64,000 nt of DNA from Nansenia antarctica (Eukaryota > Chordata > Actinopteri > Argentiniformes > Microstomatidae), in the NCBI GenBank assembly GCA_963989245.1, contig OZ022351.1, forward strand, positions 14,049,843-14,113,842, given 5' to 3'. A program made the position numbers and the translations under genes. The notes below the pieces were generated by a model. It was not told the origin of the DNA, did not search any database, and saw only the letters and a list, made by a program, of their open reading frames with translations. Numbering within the stretch: the stretch's first letter is position 1; each line of letters begins with the position of its first letter. Positions 35,174-46,912 of the stretch are shown here, one piece after another.

Positions 35174-35450
35174 CAGTAACACTTTACATTAAGGTCACAT
35201 TCGTAAAGGGTTTATAAATTGTTCATAAATCACATAAAAATCTGTTTATTATTCAATTCTAAACCATTTACAAACAGTTATAAGTCATTAGTTTAGAATG
35301 ATCGATATTCACTCAGTGCTTGCCAAATAGGGAGCTTGCAATCAGAGCCGGTTATTAATGCTTTATAAATGCACTTTGTAAATGCTTCGAAAACTAACCC
35401 TGATGTTGCAATTTGCAGTTGCATAGTGGTTGCACAGATGGGGAATTGTT
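35174..35450 (+). mobile_element. partial non-autonomous DNA transposon (one end)
   Basis: CAGTAACACTTTACATTAAG at 35174 is the characteristic terminus of a widespread fish DNA transposon group, and it is followed by the expected 'tttataaat...ttcataaat' internal pattern to about 35400. The opposite inverted terminus is absent, so the copy is truncated. Confidence 0.5.
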
Positions 35451-35859
35451 TTACACTGGATGTGTGTAATTATGGATGTAATTACTCATAATTAATGTAC
35501 TCAATCTATATATGCATCTATCCTACAATTACCTCCATGACTACCCTCGTCAAATATGGTTGAAACTGAGACCCTACACTTATTGATTCATTTATGGTAT
35601 GACAAGGCCTCATTGGACAACAGCAACAGAGGACCAGTTCTCCAAGCCTCTCTGGTAAGCTTTTATAATAGTTGAAAACATTTAGAAAATTTATTTTTAT
35701 AATAATAATAATAATAATATGTCATTATAATTGTTTAATACTGTAAATGTCTCTATAAAATGTCTCTACAGTCCAATGAGTGCCCTGTTGGTACAATGGT
35801 ATAATGAAAGAGATAATGCACAGGCAATGCAGTGCTAAGAATCATACACTGCAAAGTCT

Positions 35860-35925
35860 ACTCCCTATCTTCCTCCGTAGACTGAAGACCCATCTCTTCA
35901 GGCTACACCTTCACTGTCCTTCCTG
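35860..35925 (+). pseudogene. short coding-like repeat relic (RRLKTHLFR peptide)
   Basis: One frame reads LPIFLRRLKTHLFRLHLH and then stops. This RRLKTHLFR-type peptide sits at the end of ORF-like segments in several dispersed fish repeats, so this is probably a fragment of a retroelement or other repeat. Only about 20 codons are recognisable. Confidence 0.35.
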
Positions 35926-36686
35926 AAACCTGCATGTAGAGATCTGAAACATGTATATATAAACAGAAACCAAAAGAGTGTATTTTCTTTTTGTTAGTGA
36001 CTTCATTATTTTGTATTTTTGAGAAAATACTTGTTTTGTTTGAGTGATGTGCTCCTAAACCAATCAGATCACTTGAGAAGTTGAGAGTTTGAGGAAGTGC
36101 AAGGGGGTGACAGATGATTGAATGATTGAGAGGACAACACAGACACCTGTGGCAGAGTTGGCTGTGTGTTTGGAGAGCCTGCGGACAAATCAAAGTTCAA
36201 ACAACGACATATAGATTACTTATTATTATTGTGCTATTTAAATTGGGATTATTGTTTGACGTTGAGCAATTCCGGGTTTTATTTCAGTTTAAAGGGTTAG
36301 CCGGTTTGTTATTTTTCATTTATGATAAACGTGTACCGTGTACAACTACCAAACTGTGGACGTTCTGCCGACTTGTACCCTAGACTGAACTCCGGGGACT
36401 GTAATCAACATTGCCGCCATCAGGACTGAGTCAGTGCAACGTGTCAACCCAACTCATCTTACTTCGTCGCTACCGCATCTGCTTCACCTCCACATGGTAA
36501 CGTGAGTAATTGGGAGTTACCATCATTGATACCACAGACTTATTTTTCTTTCATATGTGCACCAACAAAACCCAAGCGCTTGGTAGACCTCAAACTGTGA
36601 ATCTAGAACTCTGGACTTTCTTTATTTTTTTTCATTGTTTGTAGTAAGGTTTGTGTTTGTTTCAACTTGATTGTTATTTTTGTTTT

Positions 36687-36689
<3 letters not shown>

Positions 36690-36754
<65 letters not shown>
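36690..36754. repeat. (AC)n microsatellite
   Basis: A perfect AC tract of about 65 bases. Confidence 0.97.
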
Positions 36755-36755
<1 letters not shown>

Positions 36756-37119
36756 AGCTTACATACCAACACATAGGCCTACACATAGTATAGCACACAG
36801 ACATACAGACCCAAGCACATAGTGTAGCACACAGCATATACCTAAAATAAAATAAACATATTGCTATTCCTTCTACATTGCTGTCCTTTGTATTTTGTTT
36901 GTATATGGGTTTATATGCTTAGTTGGTTTATGGGGACAGACAATTACAATTACATACACTTATCTGATTTGTTTGTAAACAAGAAGAGATATTATTGAAA
37001 TAATACCTCAGGAGAGGGTTACATGTACACATATCATAACCAACAGTTTTTCATTCACTAAACCTACTGTATTTAAGTAGCCATGTGCGTGTGGACCTGT
37101 TTGTTGACAAGTTTACAAG

Positions 37120-38290
37120 ATGAATGCTGACTCTCTTGCTAATGCTATCAACAGAATTTCAGAAGCCGGTAGAAATATCGACAGTGGGAAATTAATGAAC
37201 TCCTTCATATTGGACTATACATAACGGGAACTCGAATCTGACGATGACGAAGAAGACTTTGATCTCAACATCTGTTAACTATTCATGGCACAGTCGTCTG
37301 CAGACAGACCTTCTGCTGTGTTCTTGGGTAAGTTTTAGTGAGTTACATGTGTTGTTTACTAGGATTTTGTGTTGTTTACTTAGGATAGCCAAACAGTTAT
37401 TTGTTGTTTTGTGAGTAAGATAGATAGCGCCTTTGTTAGGATCAGCTATCAAACCACTGAATCTGTGTGCTCACCACAATCATGACTCCCCCTATACTTA
37501 TATAATTCTACACATCTAATAGATGGTGGGAGCAAGAAAAAGGTTGCCAAAGATAAAACATAATGGATAAATACTTTTGTTGCAGACCTACTAAACATGC
37601 AACATACTGTACAGTATGTTTCATGCACAATTTTAGTGTGTGTGTATGTGTGTGTTGTGTGTTAGCTTGTTAGCTAGCTAGCTTTATTAGAGATAGGCCT
37701 ATAATAGATTGTAGAAAAGGTAAATGCTTTTGTAATGAACGGTAATGTTGTGTGGAATCAAAAATTGATTGCTGTAGAATAATACTGTGGATTGAAATTA
37801 TTTCACTGGCCTACTTCTTACAGTACAGGATGACTTCAACAAGTACAGTACACTATGAAGAGTCTATGAAAAGCATGCAAGCCTACACTATAGTGTCCAC
37901 ACCTCTGACCTGAAATGTGTGTTACAGAATGACGAAGTGAGAGGTTCTGAGAGATGACACCGTAATGCGAGTCACCAGCATTTCAGGTATTTGTCATTGT
38001 CATTGTATAAGCAATTATATTTTATCAACATAGAAGTATTTCTTAAAAGTTGTGTGTTGGTAACAGTGGGCGATCATTTTAAATGTACTGTCTTCTTTTT
38101 TTATTACAGCTTTGATGCCCAGATGGGATGGGAAGGAACTACACCAAGTCCCACTAGATGCTTTATGGACTATAATGATAAATGCATACACACGGACACA
38201 ACATTATTATTTTTTACCATTCTATTATTGTATTGCTCAATTGTATCTTGCCTAATTGTTTCTCTTGTAGTGGGATGTAATAAACCTTTG
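37120..38290 (+). pseudogene. exon-like series with decayed reading frame, unidentified
   Basis: A frame starting MNADSLANAINRISEAGRN at 37120 runs 34 codons to a TAA (37222), and continues in the same frame with the acidic stretch RELESDDDEEDFDLN to a second TAA (37276). A good donor G|GTAAGT follows at 37328. Further on there is a 59-bp segment bordered by ACAG (37927) and GTATTT (37987), then ATTACAG (38109) leading to a last segment with AATAAA at 38279-38284. The layout suggests a broken small multi-exon gene, a non-coding RNA, or a decayed transposon ORF. I do not recognise the protein. The series ends in an ATT tract, which favours a retroelement-like 3' tail for the last part. Confidence 0.3.
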
Positions 38291-39926
38291 GCACACATGG
38301 CAATAAGAAATCATGAATCTTGAATTATTATTATTATTATTATTACTACGTAGTAGTAGGAACAGTATCGTTATTGGTGGTTTACCTCTTATTATTCTTT
38401 TCCTGGCTTTGGTCAAATAGCTCAAAAAGTCCCTGACCAAAAATAATATAAATGTGCATGCCACAACTAGAGAGCATCAGTAACAATGCCAGAAATAGTT
38501 ACTAATGATTAGACCATAGTTGGCGCTATAATAACAAATAAAAAATCAAGTAGCTTCACAATGCTAGCATTTCTATCCCGTTGTATGAAAATGTATGTGT
38601 CAGAACATAATGTGTCTTTCCTCATGGGGAATATATTTGCCTCAAGAACCCATGAAGTCCGCCATGACGGATTTTTCTGAAGGTGGAAAATTTGGCCAAA
38701 CTTATAAAAATTAACATAAAATCAACTGTAAGTCAGATTGGTCCGGAATTGTTTATGAACATGTGTGGTGCATGTCTCTCTATAGGGTGTTCAAGGATAA
38801 GAGATCCATTTAAAGATATCGCAGAAAATTATATGAAAAGAAAAGAAATTGGCCCAGAATTTTCAATTTCTCTGAGAATTTGCCCTGCTACGTCAATATT
38901 TATGGCAGTCGACAGGCTGATAGAGGGCACTACAATGTCTGTATTGTACCTTGGGAGATCTTCACATTGGACTGTATGTAAAGATGTGTTGAATCAGTTA
39001 GGTGCCAGGCAAATCATTCCCACGATTCAGGAATTAACTACTGTAACTACTGTAACTACTACAACCACTGTGCAATCATTGCAAATAATGATGCATGATT
39101 TCACATCAGTGTTAGTTTTTAAAGCATTTGTAATGCATTAACAACTGGCTACTGATTGCAAGCTACCTCTTAAGCAAGCACCAAGTAAATATCAAACAAT
39201 CTAATGAGATACGTTTGGAGAATAATAATAATAATAATAAGGTGTTATCAATTCTTCTACTCATGGACTCAACTGAAATATAGTCAGATTGTCAGATTGT
39301 GTTGTGCATGTTTGTGCTTATATAAGAATGATTGCTGGCTGTATCCTAAACACAGCTGGGTGAGACAGGCTGACAAAAAAAAGGTATATCTGTCCCCTTC
39401 TTGAACTGCAGAACAGAAAAATATACACCCTCCATTCTTCTGTTTTCCTCATGCAATGTGTTTTCCAGTATGGCATGGCGACCATTGGCATGGCAACAAC
39501 ATTCTGTATGTGACACATGTCCACCTGTTTCCTCCGTATTCTTTTCATGTTCTGGAGATTCCACTGTAGCCAACCTAAATTGAAACACCCAAACCCCAAT
39601 TTCAAAGGATTATCTTGGCAGGTTTACACTTGACCTATGGGAGAAGTCAGAGGTCTTGCGGGGGGGAGCCTCACTTGATGTTTCATAGGGAGCGCTGCCC
39701 TTTATCTGTGAAGTTATGGAGTGCTTTCTTTTTTTTTTTTTGTGGAAGAGAGATCAGAGACCTGGACTCAATTCCTTATAATATATATTGGTGTTCGGAG
39801 GCATCACTCTCTGGACCAATATAACATCATATTTTTGTTCCCTAATTTCCAAGTTTTCACTTTTATGTCAAGATGAAATGGAATTTGACCCTCATGTTAG
39901 GAGTGGTCCAGCTTTATGGAAAATGG

Positions 39927-39971
39927 AGAAAGAGAGAGAGAGAAAGAGAAAGAGAGAGAGAGAGAGAGAGA
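39927..39971. repeat. (GA)n microsatellite
   Basis: A GA tract with AAAG interruptions. Confidence 0.93.
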
Positions 39972-42418
39972 AACCTGCTAAATCCCCCCCTCCCAGGGGG
40001 TAACAGCTGGATGGAGAAGGGAGAGAAGGTGCGGAGGAATAGCAACCAAATTAATCCCTTAAACTTTTCCTGGAGGAAGCACTTTTTTAATTCCAGACTC
40101 ATCCTCCCTTGGGGAGGGAATGTTATCAGCTGATTCTTTCTTCCTTCCTTTCTCTCCTGTTTTTCTCTCCCCCCCCCCCCCCCCCTTCGATGCGTCCGCG
40201 GTCTGCCACATGTGATAAGGCAGACAAATGTTACCTTTACAACGTTATTAAAACCATCTTCCCAGGCAGTTTAGAAATGATTATCGCCGTAGGCCTACGG
40301 TTACAGGTTAGAAGATAGCTCACCTCCATCCTGCCATATCTAGGTGACTCTGAGGCTTAGGGATGGCTGGGTGGTTGAAGATTGTGTGTGTTGCCTAAAC
40401 TGCTAGAATAAGAAGAAGGGGGGGGGGGGGGGGTAGGAGGAAGGAAAAGAAAAAAGAGAGAGAAAAAAATGAAAAGAGCAGGAGTCCTGACATCCACAAT
40501 GAGGTGGCCGATGATAACAGGTACCCTGACAGTTCTTTCTGCCTCTGTCTGAGACTGTGGCTGGCTTGACGTGAGCCACATTGTCAGGTAAAGGGCAGGC
40601 CCAGTCTGTCTTCAAGGAGAGGGGCATCCCATGGTTCGCTTCTGTCTGCTATCATTGTTCAGAATTTTTTCGGTAATCACAAGCTTGCTCATTCTATGTA
40701 ATCTGAATTAAAGAAATTAAATGATTTGACCTACTGGGGATCAGGTATGCTGTCACTATCCAGCCATCCAATTACTGACAAATCATTGAATGTCATCTGC
40801 TCTTGCTACTGAATATCAGAATTATGTTTTCTACAGCGAACAGTGCTGCTTTACGGCCAAATGCCCCTCAGCGTCATGTCTGTCTCATAAAGATATCAGC
40901 AGCAGCTGGCATCTCCCCCATTACCTGTACTTCACTCACACATCTACAGGCAAGAGACGCTTCTTCCATTTCCTCCTCTATTTCCCTTTGATCTTTGACC
41001 CAGCCTAAGGTCAGCTGACACAGGTTCAGTTGAGGATCTGAACAATGTCTTGAACAGTCGCTACACTTTTAGAAAAGGAAAAAAAGATTCTTAGGGGTCT
41101 TTATGCCGCCATTGAGGTGTACGGAATCCATATAAGGAAGTCACCAGCTCTCACACAAAACCACTTCACTTCTCATCCCAAATGTTGTCGTTCTCATACC
41201 TTTGTTGAAACGGCATCGTTCCAAAGAAAATGTGTCGTGTGCGGCTACTGACATCCAGTTAGAACAACTTAAACAACTTAAACAACTTGCTTTCTATTCA
41301 TTTTAAATTCATATTACAATGTGATAGCTGACACATTTATTCAGGTGAGGAAAAAAACTATATCACATTTATTTAATTGCTCTCTGACAATTTTCTTCTA
41401 ATTTACATTCTCTTCGAGAAGGAAGGAAGAACAACATAATTACCACAGCAGACACTTTTGCTCACATTAGCCAGACACTTTCTGTGAGGTCGTTGACCTC
41501 GCAATCTGCATAGCGATTTAAACAGGTGATAAGCAGAGCTTACAACAGCTTAATGACAATTATAACTATATATAACCTGCAGATTACTTTTTTATGTAAA
41601 CCCTGGTAACAAGTCACAAGGGAATAATGCAGGTATGTGGTTAATAAGCCCAACAGGGACATATAAAGGTTACAGTAATGAAACACGGCTGTCCTTTGCT
41701 TTGTGAAATTACACATACGTCACATTTCCTCCCCCCAAGAGATCTTGACTTTAACACAGGAAGTTGAACATATACTACATGATTATGTTTGACGCTAAGT
41801 GCCAAAGTCAATTGTTTAGTTCCATCTCAGAAAAGGGTGATTACTCTTTTGGGAGCAGTTATAACACCTTCATAATTTACTATATAATACTTCAATAGTA
41901 AACCTTAATTCACACAAATTAGTTGTTTTATTTAATTTGATAATTAATTCATAATTCTACCCCCCGACAAAGAACATCAAAAGCACATGAAACCTTTCAA
42001 GTGGGGTTGAAGAGAATACTGTTATAGCCCTCTGATGATTGGTTGCTACTTTTTAGTGAGTTTTTTTCGGCTTGATTTGATGAAAGGCCTTCGCCTGTTG
42101 TTCTGAACAATAATTGCGTCTCAAAAAGCCAAGCGCCTTTCACTTGAGTAGACTGTAACCACCGTGTTTACCTTAATGATTCACCGAGGTGATTGGTCTT
42201 GTTCAACTATGCATTGGAGTGCCTGCAGAGACCTTTTCACCCTAGGATTTAATAAGCAATGTTCAGGTCCACCCCACACCCATTTCAGTCCATTATGCCT
42301 CAAAAAAAAGCTTTCAATACACCATTTGAACAGTCAATCTACTTACTGTAACCTATAGCCTATAGAGGTACTATAGGACCTTGCCATCAGATGCAATCAG
42401 TAGTTGTTCTGCGGCTGT

Positions 42419-42672
42419 GGGGCGGCTGTGGCGCAGGAGGTAGAGCCGCCGTCTAATGATCGCAAGGTTGGCAGATCGGCGGCTCGAGCCCCGGCTGGCC
42501 ACATGTCGAAGTGTCCTCGGGCAAGACACTGAACCCCAAAATGCTCCCAGTGAGCGGGGCCGGCGCCTTGCATGGTAGCTTGCCGCCATTGGTGTGTGAA
42601 TGGATGAATGAGAGGCCGTTGTAAAGCGCTTTGGATAAAGGCGCTATATAAGTGCAGTCCATGCAGTCCATT
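42419..42672 (+). mobile_element. tRNA-derived SINE, copy 2
   Basis: Same family as the minus-strand copy at 1319-1592, here on the plus strand. The A box TGGCGCAGGAGG is at 42429-42440 and the B box GGCTCGAGCCC at 42481-42491 (one substitution from GGTTCGA). The body carries the 'gggcaagacactgaacccc' motif and the 3' region 'gcgctatataagtgcagtcc'; it ends with the 9-mer GCAGTCCAT in tandem, a usual SINE tail form. A duplicated GCGGCTGTGG just before the head (42411-42420) may reflect a head slippage or target duplication. It has no protein-coding role. Confidence 0.88.
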
Positions 42673-45355
42673 CTGCCTAGTAAAACAACTCCAAATATTT
42701 GAAAGGTGGATTTGCTGCATTGAGCAGATTATTGAAATCATGGACCACCATCATTGCATTTGAGCCATGGTTACCCTGGCCTCCCATTGGCCTCCCTTGT
42801 GGACCAAAGCTAAACGAAAGGTGTGTGAAGCCAGAATGTGGCTATTATAAATGCAGCAGTGTTCCCCCTCGTCATTCACCATGCTCCAGTTTTCAACAGG
42901 GAGCCAGACACGTTTTATTGAGGGAACATAAACTGAATCCGCAACATGCTCTCAGGATTAATTGGAGGTCTCGTAGCTGTTTTAAAGCTTCCGTTCCCAT
43001 GTGTTGTGTCCCCAGGGGTGTTGTTTTTGTGCTATGGTGTTATGAGGAAATATCCAAGTAATGAAAAAAACAACAATTTGATCCTAGCTTGCAGTAGCTT
43101 GCCGGCTACCCTAGGGATATGAAAACATCTTATGAGTGAAGTCTTTCAATAATAGAGTTTGCTATTAATCATGTCCCTCACATGTTAGCTTTGTGTTGGC
43201 TTTTTCTTTCAATGAAAATGCTCTTATTTTCTGAAAACACCTACATATAGACATCATTCTAATTTCCGATGCCAACAGGAGCATAATGTTTTTCTTTTTC
43301 CACTGTGAATGCCTCAAATGCATAGAGTCCATCAGCAATTAAAGCCACGGATGGCATACAACGGTTTCACAAGCTGGCGCTAATGTCAGCCTTAATTCAA
43401 TAATTTCATTTCAGGGAACAGCTTCAATTGGATTTAGCAACCTGTGTTAATGAAAATGGGAGGAATCAATGGCCTGACTAAATGCTGGCCCTGAATCACT
43501 CAACACATTTCCAGAGCACCATGTGTACATCTCATATAACGCCACAGGTACAGTAGGGCAGTTCACTGTTTCTAACCCGTGAATACATTTACATTTACAT
43601 TTTTGGCATTTAGCAGACGCCTTATTCCAAAGCGACTTACAATCAATACATTTGAATACTAAACATGTGAATCATCTGTCTACCATTCGTAGCAGGAAGA
43701 GTAATGTAGCTCAGGCCCGGGGCCATTGATAGAAGGAAAAACCTTCTCCTATCACCTTCTCCTAAAACCATTTTATTTTATTTTTTTACACTGGAGAAAC
43801 AGAGAAACAGTACAAGGGGGGCAATAGAAGTTCTTAGGGACACAGTAGAGGGGAAAGCGGGTGTCTTTCGGAGACGTAGTGGTGAGGGGCAGAAGATGTC
43901 TTGCTACAAGTTCACCTCTATTTTGATAGACAATTGAGAACTTGACAAAAACAACATACTTTAATAGCAATATGCCTCTAAGACGTACTATGTAGAGAAT
44001 GGGACTGAATTCACTGTTATAATGTGGTGAATAATATATCTTAGTTCTTGGGCAGTCACTGTAAGTTACTCAGTCAACAAATACAATATTTTCAGTCGTT
44101 TTAAACCAAAGATACAAAGGCTGCGCGACATGTGAGGTTGTGCCAATGAGAGGCCTTGTCAGCATTATTTATTTACTGTGTTTATTCTAGACAGCCCACA
44201 GGGAGGCCACATCATGCTCAGATCGCGGCCTGCAGTTCCCTCATGCATCCCTGCATGCAGTCAGATATGGAGGTAAGATCAAGCAACTCATGTTTCACCA
44301 ATATTCAGTATATCACGTTAACTGTGCTGCACGGCTAAAGCAATGTGTATGTGTATGCACACACAGAGAACGCATCCTAATCAGGTTCAAGTTTCGCCAA
44401 ATAGCTGGGATTTAAGTATTATGTGATCTTTGTCTGGATTCTGGATTCTTTTGATTCAGGGAGCCAAAGTAGCCTAAAGCGTATTGCTTGATGCCAATAT
44501 GAACGTGCAAAATGCATGATCACCTGCGAGTGGTCCTGCATAATATTATTGGTACATGCCAGCGGTTAATTCCACAATTTCCTGTGATTCCAATGGTCAC
44601 CAGATGATGGATGACCATAGTTCAGACATCTCAGAAAGCAAATAATTGATTACATACAGTACCCAGCAGATCAAGAGCACATTTTTACCACCATTGATCT
44701 TGGGATTGAAAAAGGATAGAACATCAAACAGAAAATCGTTATACATTGAAAATGAATTTAAGAATTTCATAATACCCTTAAGAAATACCCTATTTGGTTG
44801 GTTAAACCTTATGGGAAGTCATTTTGGACAATCTAGTCGTTTTGAGGGCCAATTTCAGAAAAAAGCAAAATGTGTCTCATTCAATGGCCAAGCCTTAAGG
44901 AGGTCATTTGAACAGACTTGTCCTGGCCAAGAGCAATTCATATCATATTCCTTAATTATCCAGACACACCAGACTGAATCACTTTTAATGAGCACCAGAG
45001 TGTGTTTAGGCCATGAACTGGAGGGAAAAGAGGCTCCATAGATAATGTTCACCATCTATCTCAGTGGTTGATTCTAGCTAACATAAAAGAAAACTGGAGT
45101 TGCCTTGGTGAGCCAGGACCTTCTGGGAACCAAAGAATGCAGCATTATCAGTTCTCCAAGCTTTGAGAAGCAGCGACATCACACAGGGCTCAGTCACCTC
45201 ACCTCCCAGGATGCAGATGGTGGAGCCCAGGTCCTGGTGGAAGTAACAGTAAATGTAGAATTCCCTCTCAGGAGGTGACAAAAGAAAGCGTTACCTTGCC
45301 ACCTGCAATGTCTGGCACTCCTCTCTCTTCTTCGGCAATTAAAACGCTGAAAAAA
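42673..45355. other. intergenic, no supported gene
   Basis: Unique-looking sequence apart from the repeat starting at 43587. The block at 43310-43460 is free of simple repeats and rich in TTAAT/CAATTA cores, the look of a conserved non-coding element, but this is only an impression. Confidence 0.6.
43587..43690 (+). mobile_element. fish interspersed repeat fragment ('gcatttagcagacgc')
   Basis: TACATTTACATTT units are followed by GGCATTTAGCAGACGCC and CCAAAGCGACTTACAA. This sequence is a very common dispersed element in ray-finned fish genomes. Only about 100 bases are clear. A weaker relative may lie at about 60490-60560, where TTACATTACATTTTAGACA is followed by GTGAATCATCT as here. The named family is not assigned. 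Confidence 0.6.
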
Positions 45356-45836
45356 GTGGCCAAGCCTTTGGGCCTCGTTTGCATAATTTTTAGTTGCATA
45401 AAATATCGACCATCTGTCTTAAAACCTTTAATTTTTCGAGTGTGACTTTAATGTTGTGAGACTGATTTTGATCATGTGACAGGGTCTGGTTAAAAAGTCC
45501 TTAAGTCCTCATGGTCTTTTTTTTTTTTTAATAGTTAAAGAAGATATGCTTATTTGAATGTCGGTCCGCCTCAAACCAAATAGCGGAGAAACACACTCTA
45601 AATCAAGACACAGGCAAAACACCTGCTAATAGCTAGCGGGCTAAAATGGAACTTTGCTACGAACATCTAACTGCATGTTTAGCACATCACAACATGCTGA
45701 TAGAATATCAACATGCTAAAAACACATAACTACGCATAATTAGATGATCAGATCACACAGTCCTTGCTTTTGAACACGTCCTAAAATTAAAGTTTGTTTA
45801 CAAGCCATGTATCACTTACCAGCAGCCTACGGCAGA
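45356..45836 (-). repeat. unassigned interspersed repeat, minus copy
   Basis: Reverse complement of the repeat at 53434-53840. Shared blocks in the same order are CTGCCGT at the start, GGCTTGTAAACAAAC, TTTTAGGACG, TTCAAAAGCAAGGAC, a 51-bp identical stretch (45683-45733 here), a poly-A-like run, GGACTTTTT-ACCAGACCCT and TTGGCCA. No ORF, terminal repeat or tRNA head is evident. This copy is about 75 bp longer than the other, mainly between the 51-bp block and the A-run. Confidence 0.85.
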
Positions 45837-46770
45837 CGAGACAGTGACTGAATACAATTCACAAATGATGTATTTAGTATTTAATGATCCTAAAACTGTT
45901 GTTTGTTATATCGAGTGGGCTCTTCCACACTTTCATAATATACAACTTTCATAATATGCAAAAAAACGAAAGCACAGGTAAAAAAAAAAAAACAAGGTTG
46001 CAACAGGATTGCAGACAAGCGGCCCTTTTGACCTTACCGTGTCACTATTCCTTTTGGTTTACACAGTACTATCCCAGGGGTCAAACTCTTTACTCTGCCC
46101 ATCTGGTTACCTGTCTCTTATTTGCCTTCCCACCTACTAAATCTCCATCAAACATTTTCTCATTGTTTAATCATAAACAGTCTCTCTTTATCAGGAGAGC
46201 CTGGGTCATAGGCTATGTAGACTGGCAAGTAACTGGTAATGTCATGCCTTTAAAGTCCTGAAACAACACTAAAGGGTATTAATCCTGAACCTAAAAGTGT
46301 TCACTGACTCTGATAAGACTGGTTTCATGTCAAGGTGGATGTCAAGGTGCTCTGTATAGGATCTATTTTGTACTATGATACAAATGCAGTACAAGCCACA
46401 TGACCAGCCTGGAACACTCCAATATTACTACCACTAGTACCCCTTTCCAAACTAGGCGTCCTTGGCACGGGCCTGAGTTTTCATAATCTTTGTAAAGAGT
46501 GACTTTTTTTTCTTCTCTGGGGTGAGTGGATACACACGCTACCACTGTACCTGGGTGTGTAGCCTACTGTCGGAGCCACAGAGTTCGCCCGTTCCCCCAC
46601 TACCCGTGTCCGGCATGGAGGCATGCGTCTGAGAACAGCCAGCGTGTGTCTGGCGTAGAGAGGATGATGTATTAAGGGCGAAATGAGAAATTAAACAAAC
46701 GTGAGTCCCTGAGCGCTTCCAGAGGGCCTCTGTGGGAGCTGATGACCGCTCAGCAGCAGACTACCGTACC

Positions 46771-46912
46771 ACCGTGCGTGCCTCTAGAACAGCTCCGTCT
46801 AAACACGGACGTACCACACCGTGCGTGCCTCTAGAACAGCTCCGTCTAAACACGGACGTACCACACCGTGCGTGCCTCTAGAACAGAGCAGCGCTCCATC
46901 TAAACATGCCTC
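46771..46912. repeat. 47-bp minisatellite, about 2.9 units
   Basis: Units start ACCGTGCGTGCCTCTAGAAC at 46771, 46818 and 46865. Units 1 and 2 are identical over all 47 bases; unit 3 matches for 22 bases, then carries a short insertion (AGCAGCG) and diverges. A half-unit-like CTACCGTACC precedes unit 1. The identity points to a recent duplication. Confidence 0.95.

Larger units (their letters stand above)
34181..42418. other. intergenic with transposon scraps, no firm gene
   Basis: Holds a TTATG/TTACG pentamer cluster (about 34465-34492), the repeat starts at 35174 and 35860 (listed separately), ATA runs (35697-35720, 38325-38347, 39222-39240), an AC tract (36690-36754), an exon-like series at 37120-38290, a GA tract (39927-39971), C17 (40169-40185) and G16 (40418-40433). 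A three-fold 10-bp tandem AACAACTTAA lies near 41264-41290. The 38683-39141 frame (152 codons) has protein-like parts but no recognisable family. Confidence 0.65.

Noticed and set aside
42419..42500. Possible tRNA gene (A and B boxes)
   Set aside because: No cloverleaf with paired acceptor stem; the boxes belong to the head of a SINE that continues with non-tRNA body and tail.
46771..46912. Direct repeats resembling a CRISPR array
   Set aside because: Units are contiguous with no spacers, and the sequence is eukaryotic; it is a minisatellite.
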